This document shows positions 1 through 11,315 of a DNA stretch of 64,000 nt, piece after piece. The stretch spans positions 1,488,001-1,552,000 of the forward strand of contig NZ_CP043042.1 in NCBI RefSeq assembly GCF_008122265.1. Reading direction: 5' to 3'. This DNA comes from Marinobacter fonticola. Lineage in GTDB: Bacteria > Pseudomonadota > Gammaproteobacteria > Pseudomonadales > Oleiphilaceae. Positions within the stretch are counted from its first letter, which is position 1, and every line of letters begins with the position of its first letter. Made by a program: the position numbers and the translations under genes. The notes beneath the pieces were generated by a model that made no database searches, was not told where the DNA came from, and was given only the letters and a program-made list of their open reading frames with translations.

Positions 1-797
1 GCATCCGTTGCTCGGTGGAAAGTACCGGTGGTTCCATCTACAACCTGAACGCAATTCGTCAGGGTGAGCTTGATCTGGCCGTCGCCCAGTCCGATTGGCA
101 GTACCACGCCTATAATGGCACCAGCGAATTCAAAGATGACGGTCCCAACAAGAAGCTGCGGGCCGTGTTCTCCCTGCATCCCGAGCCGTTCACCGTGGTG
201 GCGCGCAAAGATGCTAATATCAAGGAGTTCAAGGACCTGAAAGGCAAGCGCGTCAGCGTTGGCAACCCCGGTTCCGGCCAGCGCGCCACTGCAGAAGTGT
301 TGATGGAGGAAATGGGGTGGGATATGAGCGCCTACTCCCTGGCAGCCGAGCTGAAAGCGGCTGAACAGTCCCAGGCTCTGTGTGACAACAAGATCGATGC
401 CTTCTTCTATACCGTTGGCCACCCATCCGGCGCTATCAAGGAAGCAACAACGTCCTGCGACAGCGTGTTGGTTAACGTGGACAACGAGGCAACCAAAAAG
501 CTGGTGGAAGAGAACCCGTACTACCGCGTAGCAACGATTCCGAGCGGCATGTACCGCGGTAATTCGGAAGACACCACCACCTTCGGTGTGGCTGCAACCT
601 TCGTGTCCTCCGCCGACGTGCCGGAAGATGTGGTCTATGAGGTGGTCAAGGCCGTTTTCGAAAACTTCGACAGCTTCAAGCGCCTGCACCCGGCGTTTGA
701 AAACCTGAAGAAGGAAGAAATGGCCACGGATGCGCTGAGTGCGCCGCTGCATCCCGGTGCGGTCAAGTATTACAAAGAAGCGGGCCTGATGGAGTAA
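1..797 (+). CDS. TAXI-family TRAP transporter solute-binding protein (5' end missing)
   Basis: This is the C-terminal part of a periplasmic substrate-binding protein of the TAXI type, which delivers a small organic acid or amino acid to a fused TRAP permease. The reading frame is already open at the left window edge (codons from position 3), so the signal peptide and first lobe lie outside. The visible part opens with a stretch matching the TAXI signature ([11 protein letters not shown]), followed by '[17 protein letters not shown]' and '[17 protein letters not shown]', both typical of the family. The fused TRAP permease begins about 140 bases downstream, the usual TAXI arrangement. The substrate cannot be read from the sequence; glutamate or other dicarboxylates are common in the family. 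The GTG at 15 is an internal codon, not the start. Confidence 0.9.
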   Translation, partial: IRCSVESTGGSIYNLNAIRQGELDLAVAQSDWQYHAYNGTSEFKDDGPNKKLRAVFSLHPEPFTVVARKDANIKEFKDLKGKRVSVGNPGSGQRATAEVLMEEMGWDMSAYSLAAELKAAEQSQALCDNKIDAFFYTVGHPSGAIKEATTSCDSVLVNVDNEATKKLVEENPYYRVATIPSGMYRGNSEDTTTFGVAATFVSSADVPEDVVYEVVKAVFENFDSFKRLHPAFENLKKEEMATDALSAPLHPGAVKYYKEAGLME

Positions 798-936
798 AGC
801 CGGTTGGGCGGGGATAATCCTGCCCGCGGTTATTACTACCGGTTGGATCACGGCTGTCCTAGTGCCCTGTTTATCGACAAAGCAGGACGCTCCGGACAGC
901 CGTTTTGGTAAATCCCTCCTGAAAGGTCGTTTTTAA

Positions 937-3546
937 ATGGCGAATCGAGACAGTAAGTCATCCCAGGACAGCGCCTTGCAACTGTCTGATACCGAAGCGG
1001 TCATGCAGACGGAGACCGGTGGGCGCGCAGTGGCGGGTGTGCCCGGCGCCATTCTGTTCCTGGTGCCTGTCGCCTGGGCGTTGTTCCAGCTATGGATAGC
1101 GTCACCCCTTCCGTTCATTCTCGAAGTGGGTATTTTTAACTCCACGGAAACCCGTTCCATCCACTTGGCGTTTGCCATTTTCCTGGCTTTCTCCGCTTTC
1201 CCGATGCTCAAGGGAAAAGCGACCACCTACGTCCCGATTTACGACTGGGTTCTGGCCCTGCTGGCCGCATTCTCCGCTGCCTATATTTTCATCTTCTATG
1301 AAGAACTAGCGTCCCGCCCCGGCGCGCCGACCATGATGGATATGGTTGTGGCTCTGGGTGGTCTGGTACTGCTTATGGAAGCCACGCGACGTGCCTTGGG
1401 GCTGCCGCTGACTATCGTGGCGGGCTTTTTCATCTTTTATTCCCTGGCCGGTCCTTACATGCCCGATGTCATCGCGCATAAAGGCGCCAGCCTCGAGAAG
1501 CTTGCGGCCCACCAGTGGCTGGGTACCGAAGGTGTTTTCGGGGTGGCCCTGGGGGTTTCCACCAGCTTCGTATTCCTGTTTGTATTGTTCGGCGCTTTGC
1601 TTGAGAAGGCTGGGGCCGGCAACTATTTCATTAAGGTGTCTTATGCATTGCTGGGACACATGCGTGGTGGCCCGGCCAAGGCGGCCGTAGTGTCCAGTGG
1701 TCTGAGCGGCGTGATCTCGGGCTCGTCGATCGCTAACGTGGTAACGACCGGCACGTTTACCATCCCGCTGATGAAGCGCGTGGGCTTTCCGGCCAGTAAG
1801 GCCGGCGCCGTTGAAGTGGCCGCCTCGACGAACGGGCAGTTGACCCCGCCGATCATGGGCGCTGCGGCATTCCTGATGGTTGAATACGTCGGTATTTCCT
1901 ATCTGGAAGTGATCAAACACGCCATCCTGCCTGCTTTGATCTCCTATATCGCATTGATCTACATCGTGCATCTCGAAGCCTGCAAGTTGAAGATGCACGG
2001 TATCGAGCGCACTGATCGCCCCAGTCTGGCCCAGCGCATGCTGACGTGGGTGGTGTTATTGATTGGCTTGTGTGTGCTGACGTTTGTCGTCTACTACGGG
2101 GTGGGGTGGCTCAAAGTCCTCTTTGGCAGCTATGCCTCCTGGGTTTTGGCGGCGCTGCTTGCTGTTGTCTATGCCGCTATGGTCGCCTATGCGGCGCGAT
2201 TCCCGGCGTTGGAGGACGACGGGGATAAGCCGATGGACGAGTTGCCCCCGGTGGGGCCGACCGTCAAAACCGGTCTTTACTTTTTGCTGCCTGTGGTCGT
2301 ACTGGTTTGGTGTCTCACCGTCGAACGGTTGTCACCGCAACTTTCGGCGTTCTGGGCAACGCTATTCATGATCTTTATCGTGGTTACTCAGCGTCCCTTA
2401 CAGCACTTTTTCCGCAAGCATTCCGGCGGGCTGCTGGCACCGTTCAAGGCAGGCTTCGGTGACTTGGTTCATTCCCTGGCTACCGGTGGGCGCAACATGG
2501 TGGGCATTGGGGTGGCGACGGCTACCGCCGGTATTGTCGTCGGTACGGTGACGCTAACCGGTATCGGTCTGGTCATGACTGAGTTTGTGGAGTTCATCTC
2601 CGGTGGCAATTTGCTATTGATGCTGATCTTCACCGCCCTGATCAGTCTGCTGCTGGGTATGGGCTTGCCGACAACGGCGAACTACATTGTCGTATCCACG
2701 CTGATGGCGCCGGTTATCGTTACTCTGGGTGCGCAGAACGGTTTGATCGTGCCGCTAATCGCCGTGCATCTGTTCGTGTTCTACTTCGGGATATTGGCGG
2801 ACGACACGCCGCCAGTGGGTTTGGCTGCCTATGCCGCAGCCGCCATTTCCGGGGCGGATCCCATCAAGACCGGTGTTCAGGGCTTCACCTACGATATCCG
2901 GACCGCCATCCTACCGTTCATGTTCATCTTCAACACGCAGTTGTTGCTGATCGGTCTCACGGGCTGGTTCGACCTGCTGGTCACCGTCGCCAGTGCGGTG
3001 ACCGCGATGCTGGTTTTCTCGGCGGCAACGCAGGGCTACTGGTTTACCAAGACCAAGATCTGGGAAACGGCACTGCTTCTGCTGATCACTTTCACGCTGT
3101 TCCGTCCCGGCTTCTGGTGGGACAAGATCTATCCACCAACTGAACTGCGCCCGGGCGTGGAAGTCATGGAATACGTTAGCGATGTATCGGCGGGCGAGAA
3201 TATCGTTCTCAAGGCCTCGGGCATGACGCTGGAAGGCGACGAAGAAACCACGTTTATCAATCTGGAAGTGCCCGCCGGCGACACGCCGGAACAGCGCATG
3301 ATGGATGCGGGCCTGGAGTTGCGCCCCGAAGGCGACAAGATGGTTGTGGATTTCGTCACCTTCGGCAGTCCGGCCGAAAATGCGGGGCTTTCCTTCGACT
3401 GGACCATCGATGCTGTTCAGGTAGAGCTGGATCGACCGCCCAAGGAGCTGATGTTTATCCCGACGCTGGTGCTCTTGGGCCTTATGGCTTTTGTTCAGAT
3501 ACGCCGAAGAAACCGGGAGGAGGAGGCGGCAGCTCCGGCTGCCTGA
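937..3546 (+). CDS. TRAP transporter fused permease (DctQM type)
   Basis: This 869-residue inner-membrane permease joins the small (DctQ-like) and large (DctM-like) TRAP subunits in one chain and uses an ion gradient to import what the TAXI binding protein captures. Hydrophobic helices run through most of the protein. The conserved DctM stretch 'SSGLSGVISGSSIANV' lies near residue 253, followed by 'STNGQLTPPIMGAAAF', and a second repeat-like block 'GMGLPTTANYIVVSTLMAPV' lies near residue 570. From about residue 730 there is a soluble C-terminal extension ending in another hydrophobic helix, as in fused permeases with a DUF3394-like tail. The ATG follows 'GAAAGGTCG' with a weak ribosome site. 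Together with the upstream TAXI gene it forms a two-gene transport operon. Confidence 0.93.
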   Translation: MANRDSKSSQDSALQLSDTEAVMQTETGGRAVAGVPGAILFLVPVAWALFQLWIASPLPFILEVGIFNSTETRSIHLAFAIFLAFSAFPMLKGKATTYVPIYDWVLALLAAFSAAYIFIFYEELASRPGAPTMMDMVVALGGLVLLMEATRRALGLPLTIVAGFFIFYSLAGPYMPDVIAHKGASLEKLAAHQWLGTEGVFGVALGVSTSFVFLFVLFGALLEKAGAGNYFIKVSYALLGHMRGGPAKAAVVSSGLSGVISGSSIANVVTTGTFTIPLMKRVGFPASKAGAVEVAASTNGQLTPPIMGAAAFLMVEYVGISYLEVIKHAILPALISYIALIYIVHLEACKLKMHGIERTDRPSLAQRMLTWVVLLIGLCVLTFVVYYGVGWLKVLFGSYASWVLAALLAVVYAAMVAYAARFPALEDDGDKPMDELPPVGPTVKTGLYFLLPVVVLVWCLTVERLSPQLSAFWATLFMIFIVVTQRPLQHFFRKHSGGLLAPFKAGFGDLVHSLATGGRNMVGIGVATATAGIVVGTVTLTGIGLVMTEFVEFISGGNLLLMLIFTALISLLLGMGLPTTANYIVVSTLMAPVIVTLGAQNGLIVPLIAVHLFVFYFGILADDTPPVGLAAYAAAAISGADPIKTGVQGFTYDIRTAILPFMFIFNTQLLLIGLTGWFDLLVTVASAVTAMLVFSAATQGYWFTKTKIWETALLLLITFTLFRPGFWWDKIYPPTELRPGVEVMEYVSDVSAGENIVLKASGMTLEGDEETTFINLEVPAGDTPEQRMMDAGLELRPEGDKMVVDFVTFGSPAENAGLSFDWTIDAVQVELDRPPKELMFIPTLVLLGLMAFVQIRRRNREEEAAAPAA

Positions 3547-3560
3547 CGCAGCGCACGACG

Positions 3561-3588
3561 AAAAAAACGCTCCGGTTAGGAGCGTTTT
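3561..3588. terminator. Bidirectional intrinsic terminator between TRAP permease and parA
   Basis: A short hairpin with stem CGCTCC/GGAGCG and loop GGTTA is flanked by seven A on the left and four T on the right. It can therefore end transcripts from both of the converging genes. Confidence 0.8.
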
Positions 3589-3603
3589 GGGGTCTGCGTA
3601 GGG

Positions 3604-4350
3604 TTAGACGCGCGTGATCTTGCGTACTTCGCTCCACAACAGACGATAGGCCAAGGCTGCCGGGGAGCGGGCGCGAATCCGGTCGACCGGGCAACGTCTT
3701 TCGCCCATCTTTTCCACGTCGCTGGCGTAGGGAATAAACGCTCGCATGCGGCCCTTGAGCGGAACTTTGCCGGAATTAAGCATCTCCTGATGGACTTTCT
3801 TTCGACGGTCGACCATGGAGAAGAAAGGATGCAGCTTCTTACTGCCCAGCTTTTTCTCGGTGGCGAATTCATTGAGTTGTTCCCAACTGTTCAGCGATAA
3901 CCAGCTGGGAATGATCGGAACGAAGACCTGATCCGCCGTCTCAAGAATCTGCTCGGCCAGCTTGGACAGAGAGGGCGGGCAATCGAGCACAATCAAGCCG
4001 TAGTCTTCCGACAGGGGTTTGAGCCAGTCCTTCAGGGCGTGTTTGTCGCCGTCTTTCTCCAGCCGTAGATCGAGATTGCGGAAGCTGGGGTGGGCGGGTA
4101 TGAGATCCAGGCCGTTATAGGCCGTCGGCTGGATCATCTGGCCCACGGGCGTTTTGCCTTTGACCAGGCGCGCGGCTTTCTCGCCAACGATGTCCGGCGC
4201 CTCGCCCAGATACCAGCTCGCAGCGCCCTGAGCATCCAGGTCCCAAAGCAAGGTCGGGATGCCGCTATCGGCGGCCAGATAGGCAATATTGACGGCTGCG
4301 GCCGTCTTGCCGACGCCTCCCTTTAGGTTATGAAAAGCGATGACCCGCAA
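3604..4350 (-). CDS. ParA-family ATPase (orphan, no ParB partner)
   Basis: This 248-residue P-loop ATPase belongs to the ParA/MinD superfamily. It carries the deviant Walker A motif KGGVGKT at residues 11-17 and Walker A' 'LLWDLDAQGAASWYL' just after. The Walker B-like 'LIVLDCPPSLS' is near residue 120. The family uses ATP-dependent dimerisation and nonspecific DNA binding to position plasmids, chromosomes or protein assemblies. No parB-like gene is adjacent, and chromosomal parAB normally sits near the origin beside gid/rsm genes, so this is probably not the chromosome-segregation copy. Its cargo is unknown. It ends about 15 bases from a shared bidirectional terminator and is divergent from thrS. 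Confidence 0.85.
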   Translation of the reverse strand: MRVIAFHNLKGGVGKTAAAVNIAYLAADSGIPTLLWDLDAQGAASWYLGEAPDIVGEKAARLVKGKTPVGQMIQPTAYNGLDLIPAHPSFRNLDLRLEKDGDKHALKDWLKPLSEDYGLIVLDCPPSLSKLAEQILETADQVFVPIIPSWLSLNSWEQLNEFATEKKLGSKKLHPFFSMVDRRKKVHQEMLNSGKVPLKGRMRAFIPYASDVEKMGERRCPVDRIRARSPAALAYRLLWSEVRKITRV

Positions 4351-4475
4351 GGCCTAACTCCCTGTTTTTGTCGTCTATCGATGCAATAGCCTGGAAAGAA
4401 AGCCATTGTGCAGGGTTTCGCCAGTTTTTGCATGGCAGATGTCGAAGTGGGCTGTTAGAATCCCGGGCCTGAACA

Positions 4476-4496
4476 GACCGCGATTGTGACGCGGTC
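4476..4496 (+). promoter_or_regulatory. Candidate thrS translational operator: tRNA-Thr anticodon-arm mimic
   Basis: A perfect seven-base-pair stem (GACCGCG/CGCGGTC) closes a seven-base loop, ATTGTGA. Read as an anticodon loop, U33 is followed by U-G-U at positions 34-36, the anticodon of tRNA-Thr(UGU). The hairpin lies about 50 bases before the thrS start. In E. coli, ThrRS represses its own translation by binding leader hairpins that mimic the tRNA-Thr anticodon arm. The structure and loop are seen; the function here is inferred. Confidence 0.6.
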
Positions 4497-4547
4497 GCCC
4501 AAAACCATGTGGTCTCTCGTAAGGATCACCGCTGATAGGAGTCATTT

Positions 4548-6473
4548 ATGCCGGTCGTTACTCTCCCCGACGGAAGTCATCGCAGTTTTTCTCAGCCTGT
4601 CTCTATTCACGATGTGGCCGCCGACATCGGTGCCGGCCTGGCCAAGGCGGCGTTAGCTGGACGCATTGACGGCAAGCTGGTCGATACAAGCTACGAAATC
4701 GACCATGACGTTGAGTTGGCTATTGTCACCGAGCGTGACGAAGAGGGCGTCGATATCATCCGGCACTCCACCGCCCATTTGCTGGCGATGGCGGTTAAGG
4801 ATCTGTTTCCCTCCGCTCAGGTTACCATCGGGCCGGTGATCGATAACGGCTTTTATTATGACTTCAAGTTCGATCGCCCCTTTACCAACGAGGATCTGGC
4901 GCGCATCGAAAAGCGCATGGAAGAACTCGCCAAGCAGGATTTCAAGGTTTCCCGCTCGGTCCTGTCTCGGGATGAAGCCGTCAAACTGTTCGACGAGATG
5001 GGCGAGGAGTATAAGGTTCGCATCATCCGGGACATTCCGGGTGAAGAAGACCTCTCGTTCTACCGCCAGGGCGATTTCATCGACCTGTGCCGGGGGCCTC
5101 ATGTGCCCAATACCAGTAAGCTCAAGGCGTTCAAGTTGACCAAAGTGGCCGGCGCCTACTGGCGTGGCGACACCAGCAACGAGCAGTTGCAGCGCATCTA
5201 CGGTACCGCCTGGGGTAACAAGAAAGACCTTAAGGCCTATTTGCACCGCCTGGAAGAAGCTGAAAAGCGGGACCACCGCAAAATTGGCAAGAAGCTCGAC
5301 CTGTTCCATATGCAGGAAGAAGCGCCGGGCATGGTGTTTTGGCATCCGGATGGCTGGACCGTCTACCAGGAAATCGAGCAGTACATGCGCGATAAGCTGC
5401 GTCGCCACGGCTACCAGGAGATCAAGACGCCCCAGGTGGTCTCGCGCACGCTATGGGAGCAGTCCGGTCACTGGGACAAGTTCGGTGACGACATGTTTAC
5501 CACCGAGTCCGAGAAACACGACTTTGCCATCAAGCCGATGAACTGCCCGTGTCACATCCAGGTGTTCAATCAGGGGCTCAAAAGTTACAAGGAGCTGCCG
5601 CTGCGCCTGGCGGAATTCGGCTCGTGTCATCGCAACGAGGCGTCCGGCGCCTTGCACGGGCTGATGCGTGTACGCGGATTTACCCAGGATGACGCCCACA
5701 TCTTCTGTGAAGAAGAAGATATTCAGGCGGAAGTGTCCAAGTTCATGGATTTGCTGCATGAGGTTTATACCGATTTCGGTTTTACCGAGATTCTGTATAA
5801 ACTCTCCACTCGCCCGGAAAAGCGTGTCGGTTCCGACGAAATATGGGATAAGGCGGAAGCCGCCCTGGAAGAAGCGCTCAACCGGGAAGGTGTCGAGTGG
5901 GAACTGTTGCCGGGCGAGGGCGCCTTCTATGGCCCCAAAATCGAGTATTCGCTGAAAGACTGTATCGGCCGGGTCTGGCAATGCGGCACCGTGCAAGTGG
6001 ACTTCTCCATGCCGGGCCGTTTAGGCGCTCAGTATGTCGCGGACAACTCCGAACGCAGAACGCCGGTTATGCTGCATCGCGCAGTACTGGGATCGTTCGA
6101 GCGCTTTATCGGCATTCTGATCGAAGAATACGAAGGTGCATTCCCAGCCTGGCTGGCTCCCACTCAGGTTGCGGTCATGAATATCACCGACAACCAGCGC
6201 GAATATAGTGAAAAAATCGCCAATGCCCTTGAAAATTCCGGCTATCGGGCGCATGCCGACTTGAGAAACGAGAAGATCGGCTTTAAAATTCGCGAGCACA
6301 CGCTTAATAAAGTACCTTACCTTGCCGTAGTCGGTGATAAAGAGGTCGAATCCGGCGCGGTTGCCGTACGCAATCGTAAAGGTGATGATCTGGGTACCAT
6401 GTCGCTGGACGACTTCAAAGCCCTATTGGCAGAAGATGTGTCCCGCAAAGGTAGAAACCAAACGGAGAACTGA
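4548..6473 (+). CDS. thrS: Threonyl-tRNA synthetase
   Basis: This class II aminoacyl-tRNA synthetase of 641 residues (E. coli ThrS is 642) charges tRNA-Thr with threonine in the cytoplasm. The domains are in the usual order: an N-terminal TGS domain (residues 1 to about 61), the editing domain with the HSTAHLLA and CRGPH zinc/editing motifs, the catalytic core with the zinc ligand Cys333 in '[10 protein letters not shown]', and a C-terminal anticodon-binding domain starting near residue 540. GGAG lies seven bases before the ATG. The stop codon overlaps the infC start by one base, so the two are cotranscribed. A hairpin resembling a tRNA-Thr anticodon arm lies in the leader and suggests autoregulation. 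Confidence 0.98.
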   Translation: MPVVTLPDGSHRSFSQPVSIHDVAADIGAGLAKAALAGRIDGKLVDTSYEIDHDVELAIVTERDEEGVDIIRHSTAHLLAMAVKDLFPSAQVTIGPVIDNGFYYDFKFDRPFTNEDLARIEKRMEELAKQDFKVSRSVLSRDEAVKLFDEMGEEYKVRIIRDIPGEEDLSFYRQGDFIDLCRGPHVPNTSKLKAFKLTKVAGAYWRGDTSNEQLQRIYGTAWGNKKDLKAYLHRLEEAEKRDHRKIGKKLDLFHMQEEAPGMVFWHPDGWTVYQEIEQYMRDKLRRHGYQEIKTPQVVSRTLWEQSGHWDKFGDDMFTTESEKHDFAIKPMNCPCHIQVFNQGLKSYKELPLRLAEFGSCHRNEASGALHGLMRVRGFTQDDAHIFCEEEDIQAEVSKFMDLLHEVYTDFGFTEILYKLSTRPEKRVGSDEIWDKAEAALEEALNREGVEWELLPGEGAFYGPKIEYSLKDCIGRVWQCGTVQVDFSMPGRLGAQYVADNSERRTPVMLHRAVLGSFERFIGILIEEYEGAFPAWLAPTQVAVMNITDNQREYSEKIANALENSGYRAHADLRNEKIGFKIREHTLNKVPYLAVVGDKEVESGAVAVRNRKGDDLGTMSLDDFKALLAEDVSRKGRNQTEN

Positions 6474-7012
6474 TTATTAAACAGCGAGCGAATCGGGGAC
6501 GGGCTCCAAAAGCGCCCATTAACGAGAATATAGAAGCCACAGAAGTACGTCTGATTGCAGCAGACGGTGAGCAGGTGGGTGTCGTATCCATCGAAGATGC
6601 TTTGAAAGCTGCTGAAGAAGCTTCTTTGGATCTGGTTCAGGTGACGAATTCCGATCCGGTCGTCTGTAAGATAATGGACTACGGCAAGAAGATCTTCGAA
6701 GAGAAGAAGGCCAAAGCTGCTGCTAAGAAGAAGCAGAAGCAGGTCCAGGTAAAAGAAGTGAAGTTCCGGCCTGGCACGGAAGAAGGGGATTATCAGGTCA
6801 AGCTACGCAACCTGGTACGTTTCCTTGAGAACGGGGACCGGGGCAAGATTACGATCCGTTTCCGCGGTCGTGAGATGGCGCACCAAGAAATTGGTATGAA
6901 ACTCATGAACCGTGTTGAAGAGGATATCACTGAACTTGCCCAGGTAGAGCAACGGCCGAAAATGGAAGGCCGGCAAATGACGATGGTTGTTGCCCCCCGC
7001 AAGAAAAAATGA
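6473..7012 (+). CDS. infC: Translation initiation factor IF-3 (AUU start)
   Basis: IF-3 binds the 30S subunit, keeps the subunits apart and checks start-codon choice. The N-domain begins '[19 protein letters not shown]' and the C-domain contains '[19 protein letters not shown]'. The start is ATT at 6473, whose A is the last base of the thrS TGA; GGAG in the end of thrS serves as ribosome site. This gives 179 residues against 180 in E. coli. Any ATG- or GTG-only start (such as GTG at 6575) would remove 34 conserved residues. An AUU start lets IF-3 repress its own translation, as in E. coli. Next genes: rpmI and rplT. Confidence 0.96.
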   Translation: MIKQRANRGRAPKAPINENIEATEVRLIAADGEQVGVVSIEDALKAAEEASLDLVQVTNSDPVVCKIMDYGKKIFEEKKAKAAAKKKQKQVQVKEVKFRPGTEEGDYQVKLRNLVRFLENGDRGKITIRFRGREMAHQEIGMKLMNRVEEDITELAQVEQRPKMEGRQMTMVVAPRKKK

Positions 7013-7030
7013 TCCCAGCGAATTTGCCTG

Positions 7031-7052
7031 TCCCCCGTCACAGTGCGGGGGA
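7031..7052 (+). promoter_or_regulatory. Strong hairpin between infC and rpmI
   Basis: TCCCCCG and CGGGGGA form a seven-base-pair stem around an eight-base loop, followed by TTTGTCGTT. It could be a weak terminator, an RNA-processing site or part of the L20 regulatory structure found upstream of rpmI in enterobacteria. The sequence alone does not decide between these. Confidence 0.5.
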
Positions 7053-7105
7053 TTTGTCGTTCAGGGATCATTATTCATTTAAAATGAAAATGCGGAGTTT
7101 TAGAA

Positions 7106-7297
7106 ATGCCTAAGATGAAAACCAAGAGCGGAGCCACCAAGCGGTTCAAACGTACCGCTAAAGGCTTCAAGCATAAGCAGTCCTTCACGAGTCACATCCT
7201 GACGAAGAAGAGCCCGAAGCGTAAGCGTCAGCTGCGCGGCACCAAGTTGGTCGCCAAGTCTGACGTCGCATCCATCAAGCGCATGATCGCGCTTTAA
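7106..7297 (+). CDS. rpmI: 50S ribosomal protein L35
   Basis: This 63-residue, highly basic protein ([20 protein letters not shown] at the start) matches bacterial L35 over its full length. It is a structural protein of the large ribosomal subunit. GGAG is placed before the ATG. It lies between infC and rplT in the conserved order, and in E. coli L20 controls rpmI-rplT translation by binding upstream. Confidence 0.98.
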   Translation: MPKMKTKSGATKRFKRTAKGFKHKQSFTSHILTKKSPKRKRQLRGTKLVAKSDVASIKRMIAL

Positions 7298-7328
7298 TTT
7301 CAGGTTCTTAGAAGAGAAGGATTGAGTT

Positions 7329-7685
7329 ATGGCTCGTGTAAAGCGTGGTGTCGTCGCGCGTCGTCGTCACAAGAAAATCATGAAGCAGGCCAAGGGCTAC
7401 TACGGTGCCCGGAGCCGCGTCTATCGTGTTGCCAAGCAGGCGGTTATCAAGGCCGGTCAGTATGCGTACCGTGACCGTCGTAACCGCAAGCGCCAGTTCC
7501 GTGCACTGTGGATCGCGCGTATTAACGCCGGTGCCCGTGCCAACGGTCTGACTTACAGCCGTCTGATCGCAGGTCTGAAAAAGGCCAATGTCGAGATTGA
7601 TCGCAAGGTTCTTGCTGACCTGGCGATGAATGAGCAGCAAGCGTTCAGTGCTGTCGTTGAAAAAGCCAAAACTGCGTTGGCGTAA
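7329..7685 (+). CDS. rplT: 50S ribosomal protein L20
   Basis: This 118-residue protein ([20 protein letters not shown]) has the expected L20 length and composition: a basic N-terminal extension and a globular C-terminal half. It is an early assembly protein of the 50S subunit and, in related bacteria, the autogenous repressor of its operon. GAAGAGAAGG lies upstream of the ATG. A terminator hairpin follows about 55 bases after the stop, separating it partly from pheST. Confidence 0.98.
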   Translation: MARVKRGVVARRRHKKIMKQAKGYYGARSRVYRVAKQAVIKAGQYAYRDRRNRKRQFRALWIARINAGARANGLTYSRLIAGLKKANVEIDRKVLADLAMNEQQAFSAVVEKAKTALA

Positions 7686-7738
7686 GCTCTTTCATCGATT
7701 GCAGATCGGATTGGATGCCTCAGGGCATTCCGAAGTGA

Positions 7739-7768
7739 GGGGAAGGGCACATGCTCTTCCCCTTTTTT
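7739..7768 (+). terminator. Intrinsic terminator/attenuator between rplT and pheS
   Basis: GGGGAAG and CTTCCCC pair around a loop of about ten bases and run into six T. It lies about 120 bases before pheS, where enterobacteria have the pheM attenuator. Read-through would be needed for pheST unless a separate promoter lies downstream. Confidence 0.8.
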
Positions 7769-7854
7769 ATTCAGGGGTCTGTAGAATGAGCCTCGCGGAG
7801 AGCTGCTGATAAAAGATCGGACGATGCGCCGGTCCTTTCTCAGGAGTTCCCTGA

Positions 7855-8883
<1,029 letters not shown>

Positions 8884-8938
8884 ACGCGATTGTTTTCAAG
8901 GGTTTCAGGATTAACGGCATCAGGACAAGGCAGATAGC

Positions 8939-11311
8939 ATGAAATTCAGCGAACAATGGCTCCGCGAGTGGGTCAATCCGAAAATCGATACCCAGGCCCT
9001 CGTCGACCAGATCACCATGGCCGGTTTGGAAGTGGATGATTTCGAGGCCGTCGCCGGAGCTTTCAGTGACGTTATCGTAGGCGAAGTTGTTTCCGTGGAG
9101 CCTCATCCGGACGCCGATAAACTGCGTGTCTGCCAGGTCGCTGGCGGTAGCGAAACCGTCCAGGTGGTTTGCGGCGCACCTAATGTGCGTCCGGGGCTGA
9201 AGGTGCCGTTCGCGGTGGTCGGCGCGGTGTTGCCTGGAGACTTCAAGATCAAGAAGGCCAAGCTCCGTGGCCAGCCTTCCAACGGCATGCTCTGTTCCGA
9301 ATCCGAGCTGGAGCTGTCCGAAAGCCACGAGGGGCTTATGGAGCTGCCGGAAGACGCTCCGGTAGGCCAAGACCTGCGTGACTATCTTGGGCTCAACGAC
9401 GTGACTATCGATGTGGATCTCACGCCCAATCGTAGTGACTGCCTGTCCATACGCGGCCTTGCGCGCGAAGTGGGTGTGCTGAACCGAATGGTGGTCGAAG
9501 GGCCGGAAATTCCGCCTGTCGAGCCCGTCCATTCCGAGTTGGTAGACATTAGAATTGATGCGCCGGAAGGCTGTCCGCGGTACCTGGGCCGTATTGTCCG
9601 CAATGTGGATCTGAGTGCCGAAACGCCATTATGGATGCGTGAGCGTCTGCGTCGCTCCGGTATTCGCAGTATCGACGCGGCAGTGGATGTCACCAACTAC
9701 GTCATGCTGGAGCTGGGGCAGCCTTTGCATGCTTTCGACCGCTCCGAGATCAGCGGCGGCGTCGTTGTGCGCTGGGCGAAGGCGGGCGAGAAGCTAGTGC
9801 TGTTGGACGGCCAGGAAGTGGGGCTCACCGAGGAAACCCTGGTGATTGCCGACCACGACAAGCCCATTGCGATTGCAGGCGTCATGGGGGGCGAACATTC
9901 CGGCGTAGCCGAAGCAACCCGTGATCTGGTGTTGGAAGCGGCTTTCTTCGACCCTATTTCGATCGCCGGCAAAGCGCGTCACTATGGCTTGCACACGGAT
10001 GCATCCCACCGCTTCGAGCGCGGTGTTGACCCCCTGCTGACGCGCGATGCAATGGAGCGCGCTACCGCGCTGCTGCTGGATATCGTCGGCGGCGAAGCGG
10101 GTGAGATCGTGGAAGTTCACAGCGCGGCGCGCTTGCCGGAGGAGCGGGTCATCGAACTGCGCGAACAGCGCGTAGCCGATGTGCTTGGGCTGACAATCAA
10201 CCGCACGGAAGTTGAGGAGATCCTTACCCGGCTGGGCCTGCATATCGACAAGTTGACGCGAGATGGCTGGAAAATCCATGTGCCGAGTTACCGGCCCGAC
10301 ATCACCATCGAAGTGGATCTGATCGAAGAAATTGGCCGCATCTATGGCTACAACAATTTGCCGGTAACCGAGCCGGTAGGCAGCCTCGGTCTACGGGAAG
10401 AGAAGGAGGCCGTCAGGCCGCTATCCAGCGTTCAGGCGCTGCTGGTTTCTCGCGGATACCAGGAAGCGGTCACTTACAGCTTCGTGGACGACAAGATTCA
10501 GTCGCTGATCGATATCCATAATGAGGGTATTGAACTGGCCAACCCCATTTCCAGCGATATGGCCGTCATGCGCACCTCGCTTTGGCCGGGCTTGCTGAAA
10601 ACCGTCGCGTATAACCAGAATCGGCAACAGTCCCGGATTCGCTTCTTCGAAACCGGTTTGCGGTTTATCCGTTCTGGCGACGAAATCGATCAGGTGCCGA
10701 TGCTCTCCGGCGTGGTGAGCGGCCCGCAAAATCCAGAAAGCTGGGTCAATGGGCGCCGCGCCGTCGATTTCTACGATGTGAAGGGCGATCTGGAAGCACT
10801 GTTCGACCTGTTAGGAATCGATGTGGAATTTCAGGCTGCCGAACATGCCGCGCTGCATCCCGGACAGGCTGCAGAGCTGCGTCTGGCGGGGCTTCGCGTG
10901 GGTTGGGTTGGGGCCTTGCACCCCCAGGTGCAGAAAAAACTCGACCTGGATGGCACGATCTATGTGTTTGAGCTATTCTTGAATTCGATCCTTTCCGGAT
11001 ATGTGCCTAATTTCAAAGAATTTTCAAAATTCCCTGAAGTTCGCCGAGATTTGGCTATCATTATCAGGAACGAGGTGACCTACGCAGAAGTACAGCGCAT
11101 TGCGCGTCAGCAGGCCGGAGAGCACCTTACCGGCGTGCGCGTGTTCGATGTGTTTGAGGGCGAAGCCATTGGCGAGGGCCGCAAAAGCCTTGCACTGAGT
11201 CTCTTCTGGCAGCATCCTGAACGGACGCTGAATGACGATGAAATTCAGTCGTGGTTTAATGCGGTTATAGATGCTCTGAAGGCTGAGCTTGGTGCAACAC
11301 TGAGGAGTTAA
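8939..11311 (+). CDS. pheT: Phenylalanyl-tRNA synthetase beta subunit
   Basis: This 790-residue partner of PheS carries the tRNA-binding and editing functions. The N-terminal EMAP/tRNA-binding OB domain is near residues 40-150. The B3/B4 editing domain, the B5 domain and a degenerate class II core follow, and the C-terminal anticodon-binding ferredoxin-like (FDX-ACB) domain begins at about residue 697 ('[17 protein letters not shown]'). The length matches E. coli PheT (795). It is translated from its own ATG and ends four bases before ihfA, as in many gammaproteobacteria. Confidence 0.97.
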   Translation: MKFSEQWLREWVNPKIDTQALVDQITMAGLEVDDFEAVAGAFSDVIVGEVVSVEPHPDADKLRVCQVAGGSETVQVVCGAPNVRPGLKVPFAVVGAVLPGDFKIKKAKLRGQPSNGMLCSESELELSESHEGLMELPEDAPVGQDLRDYLGLNDVTIDVDLTPNRSDCLSIRGLAREVGVLNRMVVEGPEIPPVEPVHSELVDIRIDAPEGCPRYLGRIVRNVDLSAETPLWMRERLRRSGIRSIDAAVDVTNYVMLELGQPLHAFDRSEISGGVVVRWAKAGEKLVLLDGQEVGLTEETLVIADHDKPIAIAGVMGGEHSGVAEATRDLVLEAAFFDPISIAGKARHYGLHTDASHRFERGVDPLLTRDAMERATALLLDIVGGEAGEIVEVHSAARLPEERVIELREQRVADVLGLTINRTEVEEILTRLGLHIDKLTRDGWKIHVPSYRPDITIEVDLIEEIGRIYGYNNLPVTEPVGSLGLREEKEAVRPLSSVQALLVSRGYQEAVTYSFVDDKIQSLIDIHNEGIELANPISSDMAVMRTSLWPGLLKTVAYNQNRQQSRIRFFETGLRFIRSGDEIDQVPMLSGVVSGPQNPESWVNGRRAVDFYDVKGDLEALFDLLGIDVEFQAAEHAALHPGQAAELRLAGLRVGWVGALHPQVQKKLDLDGTIYVFELFLNSILSGYVPNFKEFSKFPEVRRDLAIIIRNEVTYAEVQRIARQQAGEHLTGVRVFDVFEGEAIGEGRKSLALSLFWQHPERTLNDDEIQSWFNAVIDALKAELGATLRS

Positions 11312-11315
11312 CGAA

